A stretch of DNA of 64,000 nucleotides from Thalassobacillus devorans. GTDB taxonomy: Bacteria; Bacillota; Bacilli; Bacillales; Halobacillaceae. Shown piece after piece: positions 14,971 to 23,833 of this stretch (its first letter is position 1; the number at the start of each line of letters is the position of its first letter). A program made the position numbers and the translations under genes. The notes beneath the pieces were generated by a model, which had not been told where the DNA came from, searched no databases, and saw nothing but the letters and a program-made list of their open reading frames with translations. The DNA is taken from the NCBI RefSeq assembly GCF_900176565.1, contig NZ_FXEH01000003.1, positions 124,001-188,000 of the forward strand, in the 5' to 3' direction.

Positions 14971-17319
14971 TTAATCAAAAATAGCGTTAGATAGCAAACG
15001 GTAAAGATAAGACGTATGGTCACGGAAACCAGCTTCTAAGCCGATTAGTGTTACATCTGCATCATTTTCCTGGATGATCACCGCTCCACCGGCTGCCTGT
15101 TCACTGTTCTTCCAAAATCCTGACTGGAAAAAGTCCTCCTCAGCAAATGAGGCGGCGACAGTCTGGTCTGTCAGGCTGGTGTACCATACAGGGCTATAAA
15201 CGAAGCCGATATCATTGCTGTCATAGCCTGCCGTCAACGAAGAATCCTGGTAGTCGACAGTCACAATTCCATTGCTGTTTCGTGCGCCTGTTTGGATTTC
15301 CACATCAGTCAAACCGAGTGACTTGGTCGCTTTGGATGCTCCTGCACCAACAGCGAGGTACTGGCCGCCATCAGATACAAAGTCTGTTACCTGTTGCTGG
15401 AAAGCTTTAAATTGCTGTTCATCTTCGAGGCCGAATGGCTGATTGGCTTCCCGCAAATCATAAGAAATGAGACTTTCGGTGCCGCTGTATACAAATACAT
15501 CGTAATCATTCAGTCCCTGTTCGGCAACCTCAGCAGGAGTGAATTCCTCGACATCAAAGCCGAGCTTTTCTAAGGCAATTCTTGTTCCTGCGTGGGACTG
15601 TTGTTTGTTCATCCCGCCATCTTCCAAGATGGCAACTGTTACATTTTCTAATTCTTCCGTATTATCCGGGATTTCTTCTGTAGTAAGTTTCAAGCCTGAT
15701 TCTTTGGCAAGCTTATTCAAAGTATTTCCAGATTGCTTTTCGACATAGAAGTCGCCATTTTCACCTTTGTAAACAGTAATGCCTTGTTCGATTAATGCAT
15801 TGACAAGATCAACAGCTTCTGTAGAACTGTTTGGAATAAGGTATGGCCCTTTTCCTGATAATTCGCCACTTGTTGTTACTTGATTGACAGGAGCCGACTG
15901 AACCTCAAGCTCCTCTTCTGCCGGAATTGCTTCAAATCCCCACAATTCAGGGAAACTCCATGCAGAAATATCATACATCGCTGACGTATCATCACTGATA
16001 TCCTCGCCGCTCCATAGGATGGTGTTAGCAAGGCCTGCTTTAGGCTGATCCATAGGAACGATGAAGGTTCCTGCTTCGTATTGTTCGCCGTTAACTGTAA
16101 ATGCTTGTTTCGCTTCTTCTACTTTAATGTCATTCTGTTGTAAATGTTCTACTGCTTTGTGCGTAGCATTCGGATCACTTTCATCAACAGGCAGCACGTA
16201 GGCATGTGGGAAGTGTCCTTCCTCATGGTCCGGGTGCTGGAAGTTGATGCCACGTTCGAAAATTTCAATTTGATCTTTGATCATTTCATCCTTGTTTTCT
16301 GTAGCAAATTTCAATGCGCCCATAACGGAATTGATTTGCCATTCCACCCCGTCCCACGTGTTGTCAGGCGCCTCAATGGTAGCTCCGTATGCCCCATGAT
16401 ACATGGCATACATCGGTGCGAAAATTGGTGGGTAGTCGTCCCATCCTGCTTCAGCATCACGAGCCGGGATATGGACGCCTTCTAGGTTCTGATAGAGGTC
16501 AGATTGATAGTTTTCTTTATTCTCAACGATCTCTTTTTCCATTGCTTCTGCTTGATTTAGTGCCCACTTGGAATATAAATCATATTCATAGTTCGGGTTA
16601 TGAGGTGGAGTAGTCGGCTCGATCAAGCCTGGCTTCTCATCTGAATAATTGACATAGCCATGCAGGTCAAGGAATACCATCGGGTTCCACTCGGTCATCA
16701 ATTTAACAGAAGCTTCTGTTTCCGGCTGCGATTGGGTGATGTAGTCACGGTTCAAGTCAATTCCCTCTGCATTGAACCTTGTCGCATCAACACGTCCATC
16801 AGGATTGACGACTACGTTGAAGATCAGGATGTTATTTTCAAGAATTTCGGTCGTTTCCTGATCATCTTCGAAGGCAAAACGTTCAATCAGTTTCAAGACA
16901 GCGTCAGATCCTACGAATTCCGTACCATGGATAGATCCATCAATCAATACAGGTACTTTGAAGTCCGGGTGCTTGTCTACCCAATCCTGGGCGTCGCCGG
17001 GATTCTTGAACATTTTATTCCTTAGTGCCTGGATTTTTCCGTATTTTCCTTTGGAAGCAGGGTCGCTGATAGTTACAGCATAGATATTCCGCCCTTCTGT
17101 GGACTTTCCTGTCACTTCCATCGATACACGATTGCTTTCTTTCTCGATATGTTGCAGCTGTTCTACAATTTCTTCATAGGTTACGTAATCGTAATACTTT
17201 GCATTAAACGGACTTTGTTTTTTCTCTTCTTCTGCCGATACTGCTTCTGTCGCAGCGGTTAATGGCAGTAAAATGATGAATGTTAAGATTAGCAGTCTAG
17301 TAATTATTATTTTCTGCAT
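14971..17319 (-). CDS. Secreted M14 zinc carboxypeptidase
   Basis: Exported metallocarboxypeptidase of 782 residues. The signal peptide is clear: MQKIIITRLL then LTFIILLPLTA, with cleavage near AVSA (residue ~29). Zinc ligands are H131-x-x-E134 (SIHGTEF) and H220 (FLDLHGYV); the catalytic Glu is E316 (GATIEAPDN); NPDGRVDATRFNAEGIDLNR is the substrate-binding stretch. After about residue 550 there is a domain resembling a class I glutamine-amidotransferase fold without a catalytic Cys (VFVYSGTESL; GGQYLAVGAGA). The ATG at 17319 has AGGGGAGGT 8 bases upstream; the in-frame ATG at 17349 lies before that site. Probable role: extracellular peptide scavenging. Confidence 0.87.
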   Translation of the reverse strand: MQKIIITRLLILTFIILLPLTAATEAVSAEEEKKQSPFNAKYYDYVTYEEIVEQLQHIEKESNRVSMEVTGKSTEGRNIYAVTISDPASKGKYGKIQALRNKMFKNPGDAQDWVDKHPDFKVPVLIDGSIHGTEFVGSDAVLKLIERFAFEDDQETTEILENNILIFNVVVNPDGRVDATRFNAEGIDLNRDYITQSQPETEASVKLMTEWNPMVFLDLHGYVNYSDEKPGLIEPTTPPHNPNYEYDLYSKWALNQAEAMEKEIVENKENYQSDLYQNLEGVHIPARDAEAGWDDYPPIFAPMYAMYHGAYGATIEAPDNTWDGVEWQINSVMGALKFATENKDEMIKDQIEIFERGINFQHPDHEEGHFPHAYVLPVDESDPNATHKAVEHLQQNDIKVEEAKQAFTVNGEQYEAGTFIVPMDQPKAGLANTILWSGEDISDDTSAMYDISAWSFPELWGFEAIPAEEELEVQSAPVNQVTTSGELSGKGPYLIPNSSTEAVDLVNALIEQGITVYKGENGDFYVEKQSGNTLNKLAKESGLKLTTEEIPDNTEELENVTVAILEDGGMNKQQSHAGTRIALEKLGFDVEEFTPAEVAEQGLNDYDVFVYSGTESLISYDLREANQPFGLEDEQQFKAFQQQVTDFVSDGGQYLAVGAGASKATKSLGLTDVEIQTGARNSNGIVTVDYQDSSLTAGYDSNDIGFVYSPVWYTSLTDQTVAASFAEEDFFQSGFWKNSEQAAGGAVIIQENDADVTLIGLEAGFRDHTSYLYRLLSNAIFD

Positions 17320-17449
17320 ATGTAAACCTCCCCTTTCATAAATATTCAACTACATTCATCTGGTAGATTTCAAATACATTTCTGCTATTTTACTAAAAAC
17401 AATTATTTTTACCTATAAAATAAAGGGATGGTAGGGAATTCTTAACCCT

Positions 17450-17491
17450 CATGAAAAGGACTAATGCATTAGAAGAATATTCCTTTTCATG
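17450..17491. promoter_or_regulatory. Nested palindromes between divergent genes
   Basis: CATGAAAAGGA (17450-17460) and TCCTTTTCATG (17481-17491) are perfect inverted 11-mers; directly inside the left arm is CTAATGCATTAG (17461-17472), a perfect 12-bp palindrome. There is no T-run after it, so it looks more like a regulator site or RNA hairpin than a terminator. It lies in the 290-bp gap between the secreted carboxypeptidase and the 17609 gene. Confidence 0.5.
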
Positions 17492-17560
17492 AATAATAGA
17501 GGTATATTTATTGAATAGAAGAAAACAGATATATCAATAGATTATGTTAAAATTTAGGTG

Positions 17561-17576
17561 ACCTGCCAAGGCAGGT
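17561..17576. promoter_or_regulatory. Inverted repeat upstream of the 17609 gene
   Basis: ACCTGCC-AA-GGCAGGT is a perfect 7-2-7 inverted repeat, 33 bp before the start codon and just after the AT-rich TATGTTAAAAT that could be a -10 region. It is a candidate operator or 5' UTR hairpin. Confidence 0.4.
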
Positions 17577-17608
17577 TCGGAAAAGATTGCTATTGGAGGG
17601 GAGAATAA

Positions 17609-17941
17609 ATGTTAACTTATGAAATTAAAGAATCCCAGTTAGATCGAATAAAGCCCCTGGCTGAAGACATGGTAAGTGAAGAGATTGAGGGGATTATTTC
17701 AGAATTTGAACTATCAATCTCCGAGAAGACCACACTCAGTACGAAAAAAGGTTCGGTACATTGGCATGTAAAGAAACCTGATGAAAAAGGCGTGTTGGAA
17801 ATTACCTATTGGCCGAAGAAAGCCAGGCTATGGATTGACATACATAATAACAGACAGAGGGATTGGAACCTCACTTTAATAAAGCCAATGGCGGACCGCT
17901 TCACAAAGGAGTTTGGGGGAAGGGTAGAACACGTAAGCTAG
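17609..17941 (+). CDS. Conserved-looking hypothetical protein, 110 aa
   Basis: Not recognised. Ribosome site TTGGAGGGGAG is good. The protein is soluble and mixed alpha/beta: an acidic N-terminal helix (LDRIKPLAEDMVSEEIEGII), a beta-like centre (KGSVHWHVKKPDEKGVLEIT YWPKK) and a helical end (LIKPMADRFTKEFGG). No signal peptide, membrane span or Cys. It resembles small Bacillus cytosolic proteins of unknown function. The paired palindromes upstream suggest regulation; a terminator follows. Confidence 0.7.
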   Translation: MLTYEIKESQLDRIKPLAEDMVSEEIEGIISEFELSISEKTTLSTKKGSVHWHVKKPDEKGVLEITYWPKKARLWIDIHNNRQRDWNLTLIKPMADRFTKEFGGRVEHVS

Positions 17942-17986
17942 TAAACGCCACGGCAATCGGTCTTCTGTAATATATTTCCATAAAGA

Positions 17987-18020
17987 AAAGGAGTGCAGGA
18001 AATATGCCTGGACTCCTTTT
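17987..18020 (+). terminator. Terminator after the 17609 gene
   Basis: AAAAGGAGT-G-CAGG pairs with CCTG-G-ACTCCTTTT around a 7-base loop (one G/G mismatch), ending in TTTT. Confidence 0.7.
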
Positions 18021-18047
18021 CTGCGCAATCAAGCCCCTGAGAAAGCC

Positions 18048-18072
18048 GTTTGTTTTGGACAAAATAGGGTAA
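18048..18072 (+). promoter_or_regulatory. Sigma-B-like promoter for the BCCT gene
   Basis: GTTTGT (18048-18053), 13-bp spacer, GGGTAA (18067-18072) closely matches the general-stress consensus GTTTAA-N13/14-GGGTAT. It lies 57 bp upstream of the transporter start. Stress control suits an osmolyte carrier. Confidence 0.6.
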
Positions 18073-18128
18073 GTATATTAAACTGTAATCCTTTGCCAAA
18101 CATCTCAACGTACATAAAAGGAGGAGCT

Positions 18129-19664
18129 ATGAAAAACGTAACGTTAGTCTTTTGGTATTCGATTGCCATATGTACTGCTTTTGTGGTTTGGGGAGTATTC
18201 GCTCCGGGTCACCTGGAAACAGTATCCGGCAATGTCACCGGGTATATCTCGGATATGTTCGGCTGGTATTATTTATTGATTGTTATGATTATGTTGATTT
18301 TTTGTGTCTACTTGATTTTTTCACGCTTCGGAAAAATCCGGCTTGGAAAAGAAAACGACCGTCCTGACTTTAAGCTGCCCACCTGGTTTGCGATGTTATT
18401 CAGTGCCGGGATGGGGATGGGAATGGTGTTCTGGACCACTGCGGAACCAATTTCTCATGCATTCCTAAGCGCTCCCGTGGCTGAAGTAGGGACAGATCAA
18501 GCGATCAAAGACTCCCTGCAGTATTCTTTCTTCCATTGGGGTGTCCATGCATGGGCCGTTTATGGTGTAGTTGCCCTGGTACTTGCCTACTTTAAGTTTC
18601 ATAAAGGTTACCCCGGTCTGGTCAGCGCCACACTTGTTCCTCTATTCGGAGAAAAGAGTATGGGTGGTACTCCAGGTAAATTGATTGATACGTTAGCAGT
18701 TTTTGCTACTGTCGTAGGGGTCGCCGCTACCTTAGGGTTTGGCTCGGCCCAAATTAATGAAGGACTCTCTTTCTTATTCGGTACTCCTAATAATTATGGA
18801 TTCCAACTATTGATATTAGCCGTCGCAACGGCGTTATTTATCATCTCTGCATGGTCGGGGATCCATAAAGGCATCAAATATTTGAGCAATATTAACATGG
18901 GGCTTGGTTTCCTGTTGTTGGTCCTGCTGTTCATTGTAGGACCGAGCCTATATATTTTGAATATGTTTACCGATACGCTTGGCAGATACATTACTAACTT
19001 CTTCGATATGAGCTTCCGCATCGCTCCGTTGAATGAAGATAACCGTTCCTGGATCAATGGCTGGACGATATTTTATTGGGCATGGTGGATCTCATGGTCG
19101 CCATTTGTCGGTATTTTCATTGCCCGGATTTCCAAGGGGCGTACCATTAAAGAATTTATGCTTGGTGTGCTGGTAGTACCGTCACTTGTCTGTTTTATTT
19201 TCTTTGCGGTATTTGGTGTTTCTGCACTTAATCTTGAACAAAATGGCATCGCTGTTATCTCTGATTATGCGATGGAAACAGCAACCTTTGGTGTGTTACA
19301 GCATTACCCATTAGGTACACTGATGTCCCTCATCACGATTTTTGTTATCGCCATCTTTTTTATCACCTCAGCTGACTCAGCCACATTTGTACTGGGCATG
19401 TTAAGCGGGGGAGGTTCACTGAATCCTTCCAGTGCTGTGAAAATCATTTGGGGATTAACATTGTCTGCGATGGCGGCTATAATTGTCTACTTTGGCGGGA
19501 CACAAGGATTGCAAAATGTCCTGATTATCGCTGCACTTCCATTCTCGTTTGTCGTTCTTCTTATGGGAGCTTCCTTTTTCAAAGCTGCTCGCCAGGAAGT
19601 GAAGCCGGGAAGAAGGAGAACGAAAAACAAAAAAGCGAAGTCACCGGCTGTAAACGAGTCATAA
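18129..19664 (+). CDS. BCCT-family osmolyte transporter
   Basis: Na+-coupled betaine/choline/carnitine-type carrier with about 12 membrane helices in 511 residues. Signature pieces: FSAGMGMGMVFWTTAEP (glycine-rich TM3), HWGVHAWAVYGVVALVLAYF, and WTIFYWAWWISWSPFVGIFI (Trp-rich substrate box of TM8). The tail is basic (GRRRTKNKKAK), as in osmo-sensing members. The ATG at 18129 follows AAAAGGAGGAG directly; an in-frame ATG at 18093 lacks a ribosome site. A sigma-B-like promoter precedes it and a strong terminator follows. Glycine betaine is likely, but choline or others cannot be excluded. Confidence 0.9.
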   Translation: MKNVTLVFWYSIAICTAFVVWGVFAPGHLETVSGNVTGYISDMFGWYYLLIVMIMLIFCVYLIFSRFGKIRLGKENDRPDFKLPTWFAMLFSAGMGMGMVFWTTAEPISHAFLSAPVAEVGTDQAIKDSLQYSFFHWGVHAWAVYGVVALVLAYFKFHKGYPGLVSATLVPLFGEKSMGGTPGKLIDTLAVFATVVGVAATLGFGSAQINEGLSFLFGTPNNYGFQLLILAVATALFIISAWSGIHKGIKYLSNINMGLGFLLLVLLFIVGPSLYILNMFTDTLGRYITNFFDMSFRIAPLNEDNRSWINGWTIFYWAWWISWSPFVGIFIARISKGRTIKEFMLGVLVVPSLVCFIFFAVFGVSALNLEQNGIAVISDYAMETATFGVLQHYPLGTLMSLITIFVIAIFFITSADSATFVLGMLSGGGSLNPSSAVKIIWGLTLSAMAAIIVYFGGTQGLQNVLIIAALPFSFVVLLMGASFFKAARQEVKPGRRRTKNKKAKSPAVNES

Positions 19665-19680
19665 AAGGTTAGAAATAACC

Positions 19681-19717
19681 AAGAGGACTGGCGAAATATT
19701 TTCGCCAGTCCTCTTTT
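19681..19717. terminator. Strong bidirectional terminator
   Basis: AAGAGGACTGGCGAAA (19681-19696), loop TATT, TTCGCCAGTCCTCTTT (19701-19716). It separates the BCCT gene from the convergent kinase-like gene. Confidence 0.9.
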
Positions 19718-20395
19718 TCATCTTTTAAACATGGTCAGGTTAGCTATTTTCTTCATAAATTCATCAATGGTATCAAAATCTTTCGGGGAATGGTTGTACC
19801 ATTTACGAATGGTTTCCATAAGCCAATAGGGAACAGGTTTGCCATCGATGAAGTGGTAATAGCATTCATACGCTTTTTTTAAATGCTCCCAGCGAAAATC
19901 ATTGCCAGGCATGACATACTCAGATACATCTAAGACTTTTGCCCGGCCATCCTGCAAGAGGATATTCTTCAAATGAATATCCCTGGGATTTAAGCCGCAT
20001 TCTCGTATATAACTCCTTGTATTCTCGACATCAAGTATGACCTGCCCGGGAATATGGATGCCCTGCACCAGGCAGTCATATAAGGTAGGACCTGCTTCGT
20101 AGCCTAATTTAAGGTAGCGGTCTCCGGTCTCGTAAAGCTTTGGCAAGGTTTCTGTCTCTCCTAATACTTGATAAACATAGTGTTCGATATCTTTTTTATA
20201 TACCTTATCTTTGGCATATACCTTATACGCAAACGAAGGTGTGTTGATATGGCGGAAGACAGCTGCATCTGTACCAATACCTATACATTGTAAGCCTTCT
20301 GTATTTCCTGAAATTTGGACTGGTCCATTATTTCGAGAGGACGTAATTTCAATACCTGCTAATGCGTTTTGTGCACCGTCCGATACTTTGGACAT
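19718..20395 (-). CDS. Small protein kinase-like protein (YrzF-like)
   Basis: A 225-residue protein with a cut-down eukaryotic-type kinase fold. It has a nucleotide-binding start (IGIGTDAAVFRH), an invariant-Lys candidate in PSFAYKVYAKD, and a catalytic loop NPRDIHLKNILL followed by KVLDVSEYV, where DVS replaces the usual DFG. The C-lobe is short. Similar small kinase-like proteins occur in Bacillus (YrzF/YbdM types). Activity is uncertain because of the altered DFG. The ribosome site (AAGGGCG) is weak. It ends against the shared terminator. Confidence 0.7.
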   Translation of the reverse strand: MSKVSDGAQNALAGIEITSSRNNGPVQISGNTEGLQCIGIGTDAAVFRHINTPSFAYKVYAKDKVYKKDIEHYVYQVLGETETLPKLYETGDRYLKLGYEAGPTLYDCLVQGIHIPGQVILDVENTRSYIRECGLNPRDIHLKNILLQDGRAKVLDVSEYVMPGNDFRWEHLKKAYECYYHFIDGKPVPYWLMETIRKWYNHSPKDFDTIDEFMKKIANLTMFKR

Positions 20396-20512
20396 CTAGT
20401 CAACACGCCCTTCTTTAATAGAGATACACATTATTTCTATTGAATAATATAGTATTCGGGTACGTGCCGTATTATTAGTAGGTTGTTAGTATTAAGTTTT
20501 TCCGGATACAGG

Positions 20513-21970
20513 TCACTCTGCTGTATTGACCGTAAGCTTTTCGCTGATTTCTCTGGTATGCAGTAAGTCCTCGACAGTTATGTTCAATTGCTCGGATTCT
20601 TCAAAAAAAGATGATGGTAAGATAAGCGTGAAACTGTTTTGTTCCATTCTATGAATATTAGCCTGGGAGAGCGGTGATTCGTCATTTTCATTTTCGATGG
20701 TTATATTGGTATCCAGCCAAGGCTCACTCCCTTTATGAAGAAAACTTGGAGCTTCTAAACTCAAATAACTTCCGGAATCTTCTTCGGCAGAGTGATCGTA
20801 ACGGATCGTCAATTCTGCACCTTTATGATTGTACTCCAGCCTGTCTATCAGTACCTTTGTATCAAATATTTCTGTGATGACCTTTTCATCAGCCCTTTCG
20901 ATCTTCGTCAATTGATAAGAAGTGTCTTCATCATTTCTCCACTCTTCATAATCACTTACATCCAGTTCAAAGCTGTAGGATTGGTCACTAATGGTACTGC
21001 TTTTTAAAAAGGAAAGCTCGATATCATTCGGTATATCAGAAAAAGGACTGGTATAAGCCGAGTAGATGGCTGGCTCCTTATTTTGCTGTTCTGCCCTCGG
21101 TTGATCGAAATAAATATGAAAAGGGTGTGCCTGATCTTCTGTTTTCAATTGCCCTTCTACCTGTACCGGGTGATTTTGTTCCTCTTCCACTTGAATTTGC
21201 AGCTCGGTCGACATGACGTCGAGATTAACTTCCTTCATATAGATATCCCCGTCCTCTAATTCAAGGGTTTGTTCAATCGGGAAAGAAGCGAGCAGGTTAT
21301 CCTTTAAATCATATTCCAAACCTAATGTGGTTTCTTCCGTCCGATAACTGCCATCAGGGAGTGTAACATTAAAATAGGCGGATACGGTTTCATTCATCTT
21401 TTCCACAGGTCTGCCTTCTTCATCAAGAATAGGGCTGCCTGATGCAAGCAGGTAGACATCACCTTCATAGACCGCTTTTTCCGGAATTGTAGAGTGCATG
21501 GTTGGCGAATGAGGGAAAAGTTCTCCGTCCATGGTTTCAATGGAAATCCCATTCATTCCAACATTATGGTGATTGCTCGGCAGGTTGGCTATGTCCTCCA
21601 GCCCTAAACTGTAGATCAGAAAAATACCCTGACTCGAGAACCAGATTTTGTCCAGGTAAACTTCTCCTCCATGCTCCTGTATGGTTACTGTTTGATTAAT
21701 ATCCTGGAATAACCCTCTTTCAGCAGCTGTTTTTAAACCGGGGATAAATGACTCGAAGTGTTCATAAATCTCCTCTTTCGTTTCAACTTCTTTCCATTGT
21801 ACTGGAATGTCCATCTCTTCTTTTTCTTTATCCTCCGCTTCTGTTTCCGGAAGGGTAGCATCCATGACAGGATCTCCCATGAAAAATTGCGTACCGATGA
21901 ACAGGCCGAGGATAACGAGAACACCAATGGTTAACTGGACCTTCTTCTGGTGGTTTTTTATTTTTGCCAT
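20513..21970 (-). CDS. Membrane-anchored extracellular protein of unknown function
   Basis: A 485-residue protein with a short basic N-terminus, one membrane span (VQLTIGVLVILGLFIGTQFF) and a large acidic outside domain. The exterior part is beta-rich with many Glu/Asp and no Cys, which fits an extracytoplasmic domain in a salt-adapted host. The general layout recalls DUF4179-type anti-sigma-like membrane proteins, but I see no cytosolic anti-sigma domain, so I do not assign that role. The start at 21970 follows GGGGGC; the upstream ATG at 22000 lacks a site. Divergent from the cell-wall peptidase at 22130. Confidence 0.65.
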   Translation of the reverse strand: MAKIKNHQKKVQLTIGVLVILGLFIGTQFFMGDPVMDATLPETEAEDKEKEEMDIPVQWKEVETKEEIYEHFESFIPGLKTAAERGLFQDINQTVTIQEHGGEVYLDKIWFSSQGIFLIYSLGLEDIANLPSNHHNVGMNGISIETMDGELFPHSPTMHSTIPEKAVYEGDVYLLASGSPILDEEGRPVEKMNETVSAYFNVTLPDGSYRTEETTLGLEYDLKDNLLASFPIEQTLELEDGDIYMKEVNLDVMSTELQIQVEEEQNHPVQVEGQLKTEDQAHPFHIYFDQPRAEQQNKEPAIYSAYTSPFSDIPNDIELSFLKSSTISDQSYSFELDVSDYEEWRNDEDTSYQLTKIERADEKVITEIFDTKVLIDRLEYNHKGAELTIRYDHSAEEDSGSYLSLEAPSFLHKGSEPWLDTNITIENENDESPLSQANIHRMEQNSFTLILPSSFFEESEQLNITVEDLLHTREISEKLTVNTAE

Positions 21971-22129
21971 AACGTTGCCCCCATTTATATATCCTACCAA
22001 CTATTTCTGTAAAAAATTGTAGATTCCTGCAATTGTTTACATCCACTTAAGCTTAGAGTTTGAAATCATGACTTCAGTCGTGTTAGATATAACTAATACA
22101 TGGAAATTCACAAAAAATGAGGGGATCGA

Positions 22130-22720
22130 TTGATAGATAAAATCCTTAGCTTCATCGGGGGATTGATTATATTTACAGCCATTGTGCTATTCTTCTTCTT
22201 TTATATGAAGGATGAAAACATGCAATTTGAATTTCCTCAAAGAAAAGGGGACGACCCGATGCCGACAGAACTTCATCCCACTGTAGCTGAGAAACGGGAT
22301 GAGCTCATCGAAAGAGCGGCAGATAAGGGGATCGATGTAGTGATTACGGAGGGGTTCCGTACCATTGAAGAACAGGAAGAAATATACGAGCGCGGCAGGT
22401 CCGAAGATGGTGACATCGTTACCTACGCAGAAGGCGGTGAATCCTATCATAATTATGGTTTGGCCATCGACTTTGCGTTGAGGAATAAAAATGGGGATAT
22501 TATTTGGGATACCGAATACGATGGCAATGACAACGGGGACTCTGATTGGATGGAAGTCGTGGATATAGCTAAGGAGCTTGGTTTTGACTGGGGTGGGGAC
22601 TGGCGGCGTTTTAAAGATTATCCGCACTTACAGATGGACTTGGGGTATAGTATCCGGGAATTGAAAAATGGTTTCCGTCCTGACTGGCCAGAAGAAAAAG
22701 ACTCGCAAGAAAACGAATAA
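22130..22720 (+). CDS. M15-family cell-wall peptidase (CwlK/VanY-like)
   Basis: Zinc peptidase acting on peptidoglycan stem peptides, attached by one N-terminal membrane helix (ILSFIGGLIIFTAIVLFFFF). The 196 residues contain the zinc-site pattern S-x-H-x-x-G-x-A-x-D (SYHNYGLAIDF) and the second site DYPHLQMD, with TEGFRTIEEQEEIYERGR before them. CwlK-type L-Ala-D-Glu or D-Ala-D-Ala cleavage is likely. TTG start at 22130 preceded by GAGGGG. A terminator follows closely. Confidence 0.85.
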   Translation: MIDKILSFIGGLIIFTAIVLFFFFYMKDENMQFEFPQRKGDDPMPTELHPTVAEKRDELIERAADKGIDVVITEGFRTIEEQEEIYERGRSEDGDIVTYAEGGESYHNYGLAIDFALRNKNGDIIWDTEYDGNDNGDSDWMEVVDIAKELGFDWGGDWRRFKDYPHLQMDLGYSIRELKNGFRPDWPEEKDSQENE

Positions 22721-22726
22721 TCTATG

Positions 22727-22755
22727 CGCCTGGCCATCAGCTGGGCGCTTTTTTA
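22727..22755 (+). terminator. Terminator after the M15 peptidase
   Basis: GCGCCTGGC (22727-22735), 5-base loop, GCTGGGCGC with two G-U pairs, then TTTTTT. Confidence 0.75.
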
Positions 22756-22756
22756 G

Positions 22757-22806
22757 TGACGTTCAAGTGCTGGTTCGTTGCAGAACCGTCACGTATGTGG
22801 TATCAT
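22757..22806 (+). promoter_or_regulatory. Candidate paaX promoter with inverted repeat
   Basis: TTGCAG (about 22778-22783), 17-bp spacer, TATCAT (about 22801-22806). GGTTC (22772-22776) and GAACC (22783-22787) form an inverted repeat around the -35, and TGACGTTC (22757-22764) nearly mirrors GAACCGTCA. The -10 context GGTATCRTTAT recurs at the paaA promoter (GGTATCGTTAT). It may be an autoregulatory site; the similarity could also be just two -10 boxes. Confidence 0.4.
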
Positions 22807-22863
22807 TATTTTCTGACAATTCCAGAACTTCATCATAGATGATAAAGAAAGAGGTTATAGGGC

Positions 22864-23748
22864 ATGGGCATGAATACACGTTCGATGATATTCACATTAT
22901 ACGGTGATTATATTAGACATTATGGCAATGAAATATGGATTGGCAGCTTGATTACGCTCTTAAAAGAATTCGGCCATAATGAGCAGGCAGTACGTGCTGC
23001 GATTTCCCGTATGTATAAGCAAGGCTGGGTGGAGTCGACAAAGAAAGGGAATAAAAGCTATTATTATCTGACAGAGCGTGGCATAGACCGTATGGAAGAA
23101 GCGGCAGACCGTATTTTTAAATTCAAACCTGCGGAATGGGATGGAAAGTGGCGCATGTTGATGTACACGATTCCTGAAACGAAAAGAAATGCCCGCGATG
23201 AGTTTAGAAAAGAATTAGTATGGAGCGGCTTCGGTGCCATGTCGACAAGTACATGGATATCCCCGAATGATTTAGAGAAACAGGTGAAGAACCTTATTGA
23301 AAAATATGAGATTGAACCTTACGTCGATTTCTTTGAATCGGAATATAAAGGCCCGAACAATGATGCCACCCTCGTGGAAAAATGCTGGAACCTCGATGAA
23401 ATCAATGAGAAATACAATGAGTTTATCTCATATTATAGCCAGAAATACATTATCGATCGTAACAAGATTCAAAAAGGGGAAATGTCCGACGCGGAATGTT
23501 TCGTTGAAAGAACCAGTCTTGTTCATGAATATCGGAAATTCTTATTCGTCGATCCGGGTCTTCCGGAAGAATTGCTGCCGACGAAATGGCTTGGAAATCA
23601 TGCGGCTACTTTGTTCAGTGACTATTACCGTACATTGGCAGAGCCAGCTTCCCGTTTCTTTGAGCAAGTCTTCAAAGAAGGAAATGAAATCAAGCATAAA
23701 GATGAATCGTATAATGCTATGGACCATCCACTGATGATCGAACCTTAA
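22864..23748 (+). CDS. paaX: PaaX-type transcriptional repressor
   Basis: Regulator of phenylacetate catabolism; PaaX proteins repress paa promoters and release DNA on binding phenylacetyl-CoA. The 294-residue protein has an N-terminal winged helix (SMIFTLYGDYIRHYGNEIWI; NEQAVRAAISRMYKQGWVES; KGNKSYYYLTERG), a central domain (WDGKWRMLMYTIPETKRNAR) and the C-terminal PaaX_C region. It is 14 kb from the paa genes but convergent with a PaaY-like gene, echoing the paaXY pairing of E. coli. The start is at 22864, with an alternative ATG two codons on. Operator unknown. Confidence 0.9.
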   Translation: MGMNTRSMIFTLYGDYIRHYGNEIWIGSLITLLKEFGHNEQAVRAAISRMYKQGWVESTKKGNKSYYYLTERGIDRMEEAADRIFKFKPAEWDGKWRMLMYTIPETKRNARDEFRKELVWSGFGAMSTSTWISPNDLEKQVKNLIEKYEIEPYVDFFESEYKGPNNDATLVEKCWNLDEINEKYNEFISYYSQKYIIDRNKIQKGEMSDAECFVERTSLVHEYRKFLFVDPGLPEELLPTKWLGNHAATLFSDYYRTLAEPASRFFEQVFKEGNEIKHKDESYNAMDHPLMIEP

Positions 23749-23775
23749 AGCCGTCTCTCAAGAGACGGCTTTTAT
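23747..23775. terminator. Terminator between paaX and paaY-like gene
   Basis: AAAGCCGTCTCT and AGAGACGGCTTT are perfect inverted arms overlapping the paaX stop codon, followed by TATC; few Ts, but useful in both directions. Confidence 0.65.
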
Positions 23776-23833
23776 CATTAAAGGTCCTTTGCCATGGTGG
23801 TAACAACAGGGCAGTAGAATCAATTGTATAAGA

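Noticed and set aside
20513-21970. Calling the membrane-anchored protein an anti-sigma factor.
   Set aside because: No sigma-factor gene is adjacent and the cytosolic part is only a short basic tail.
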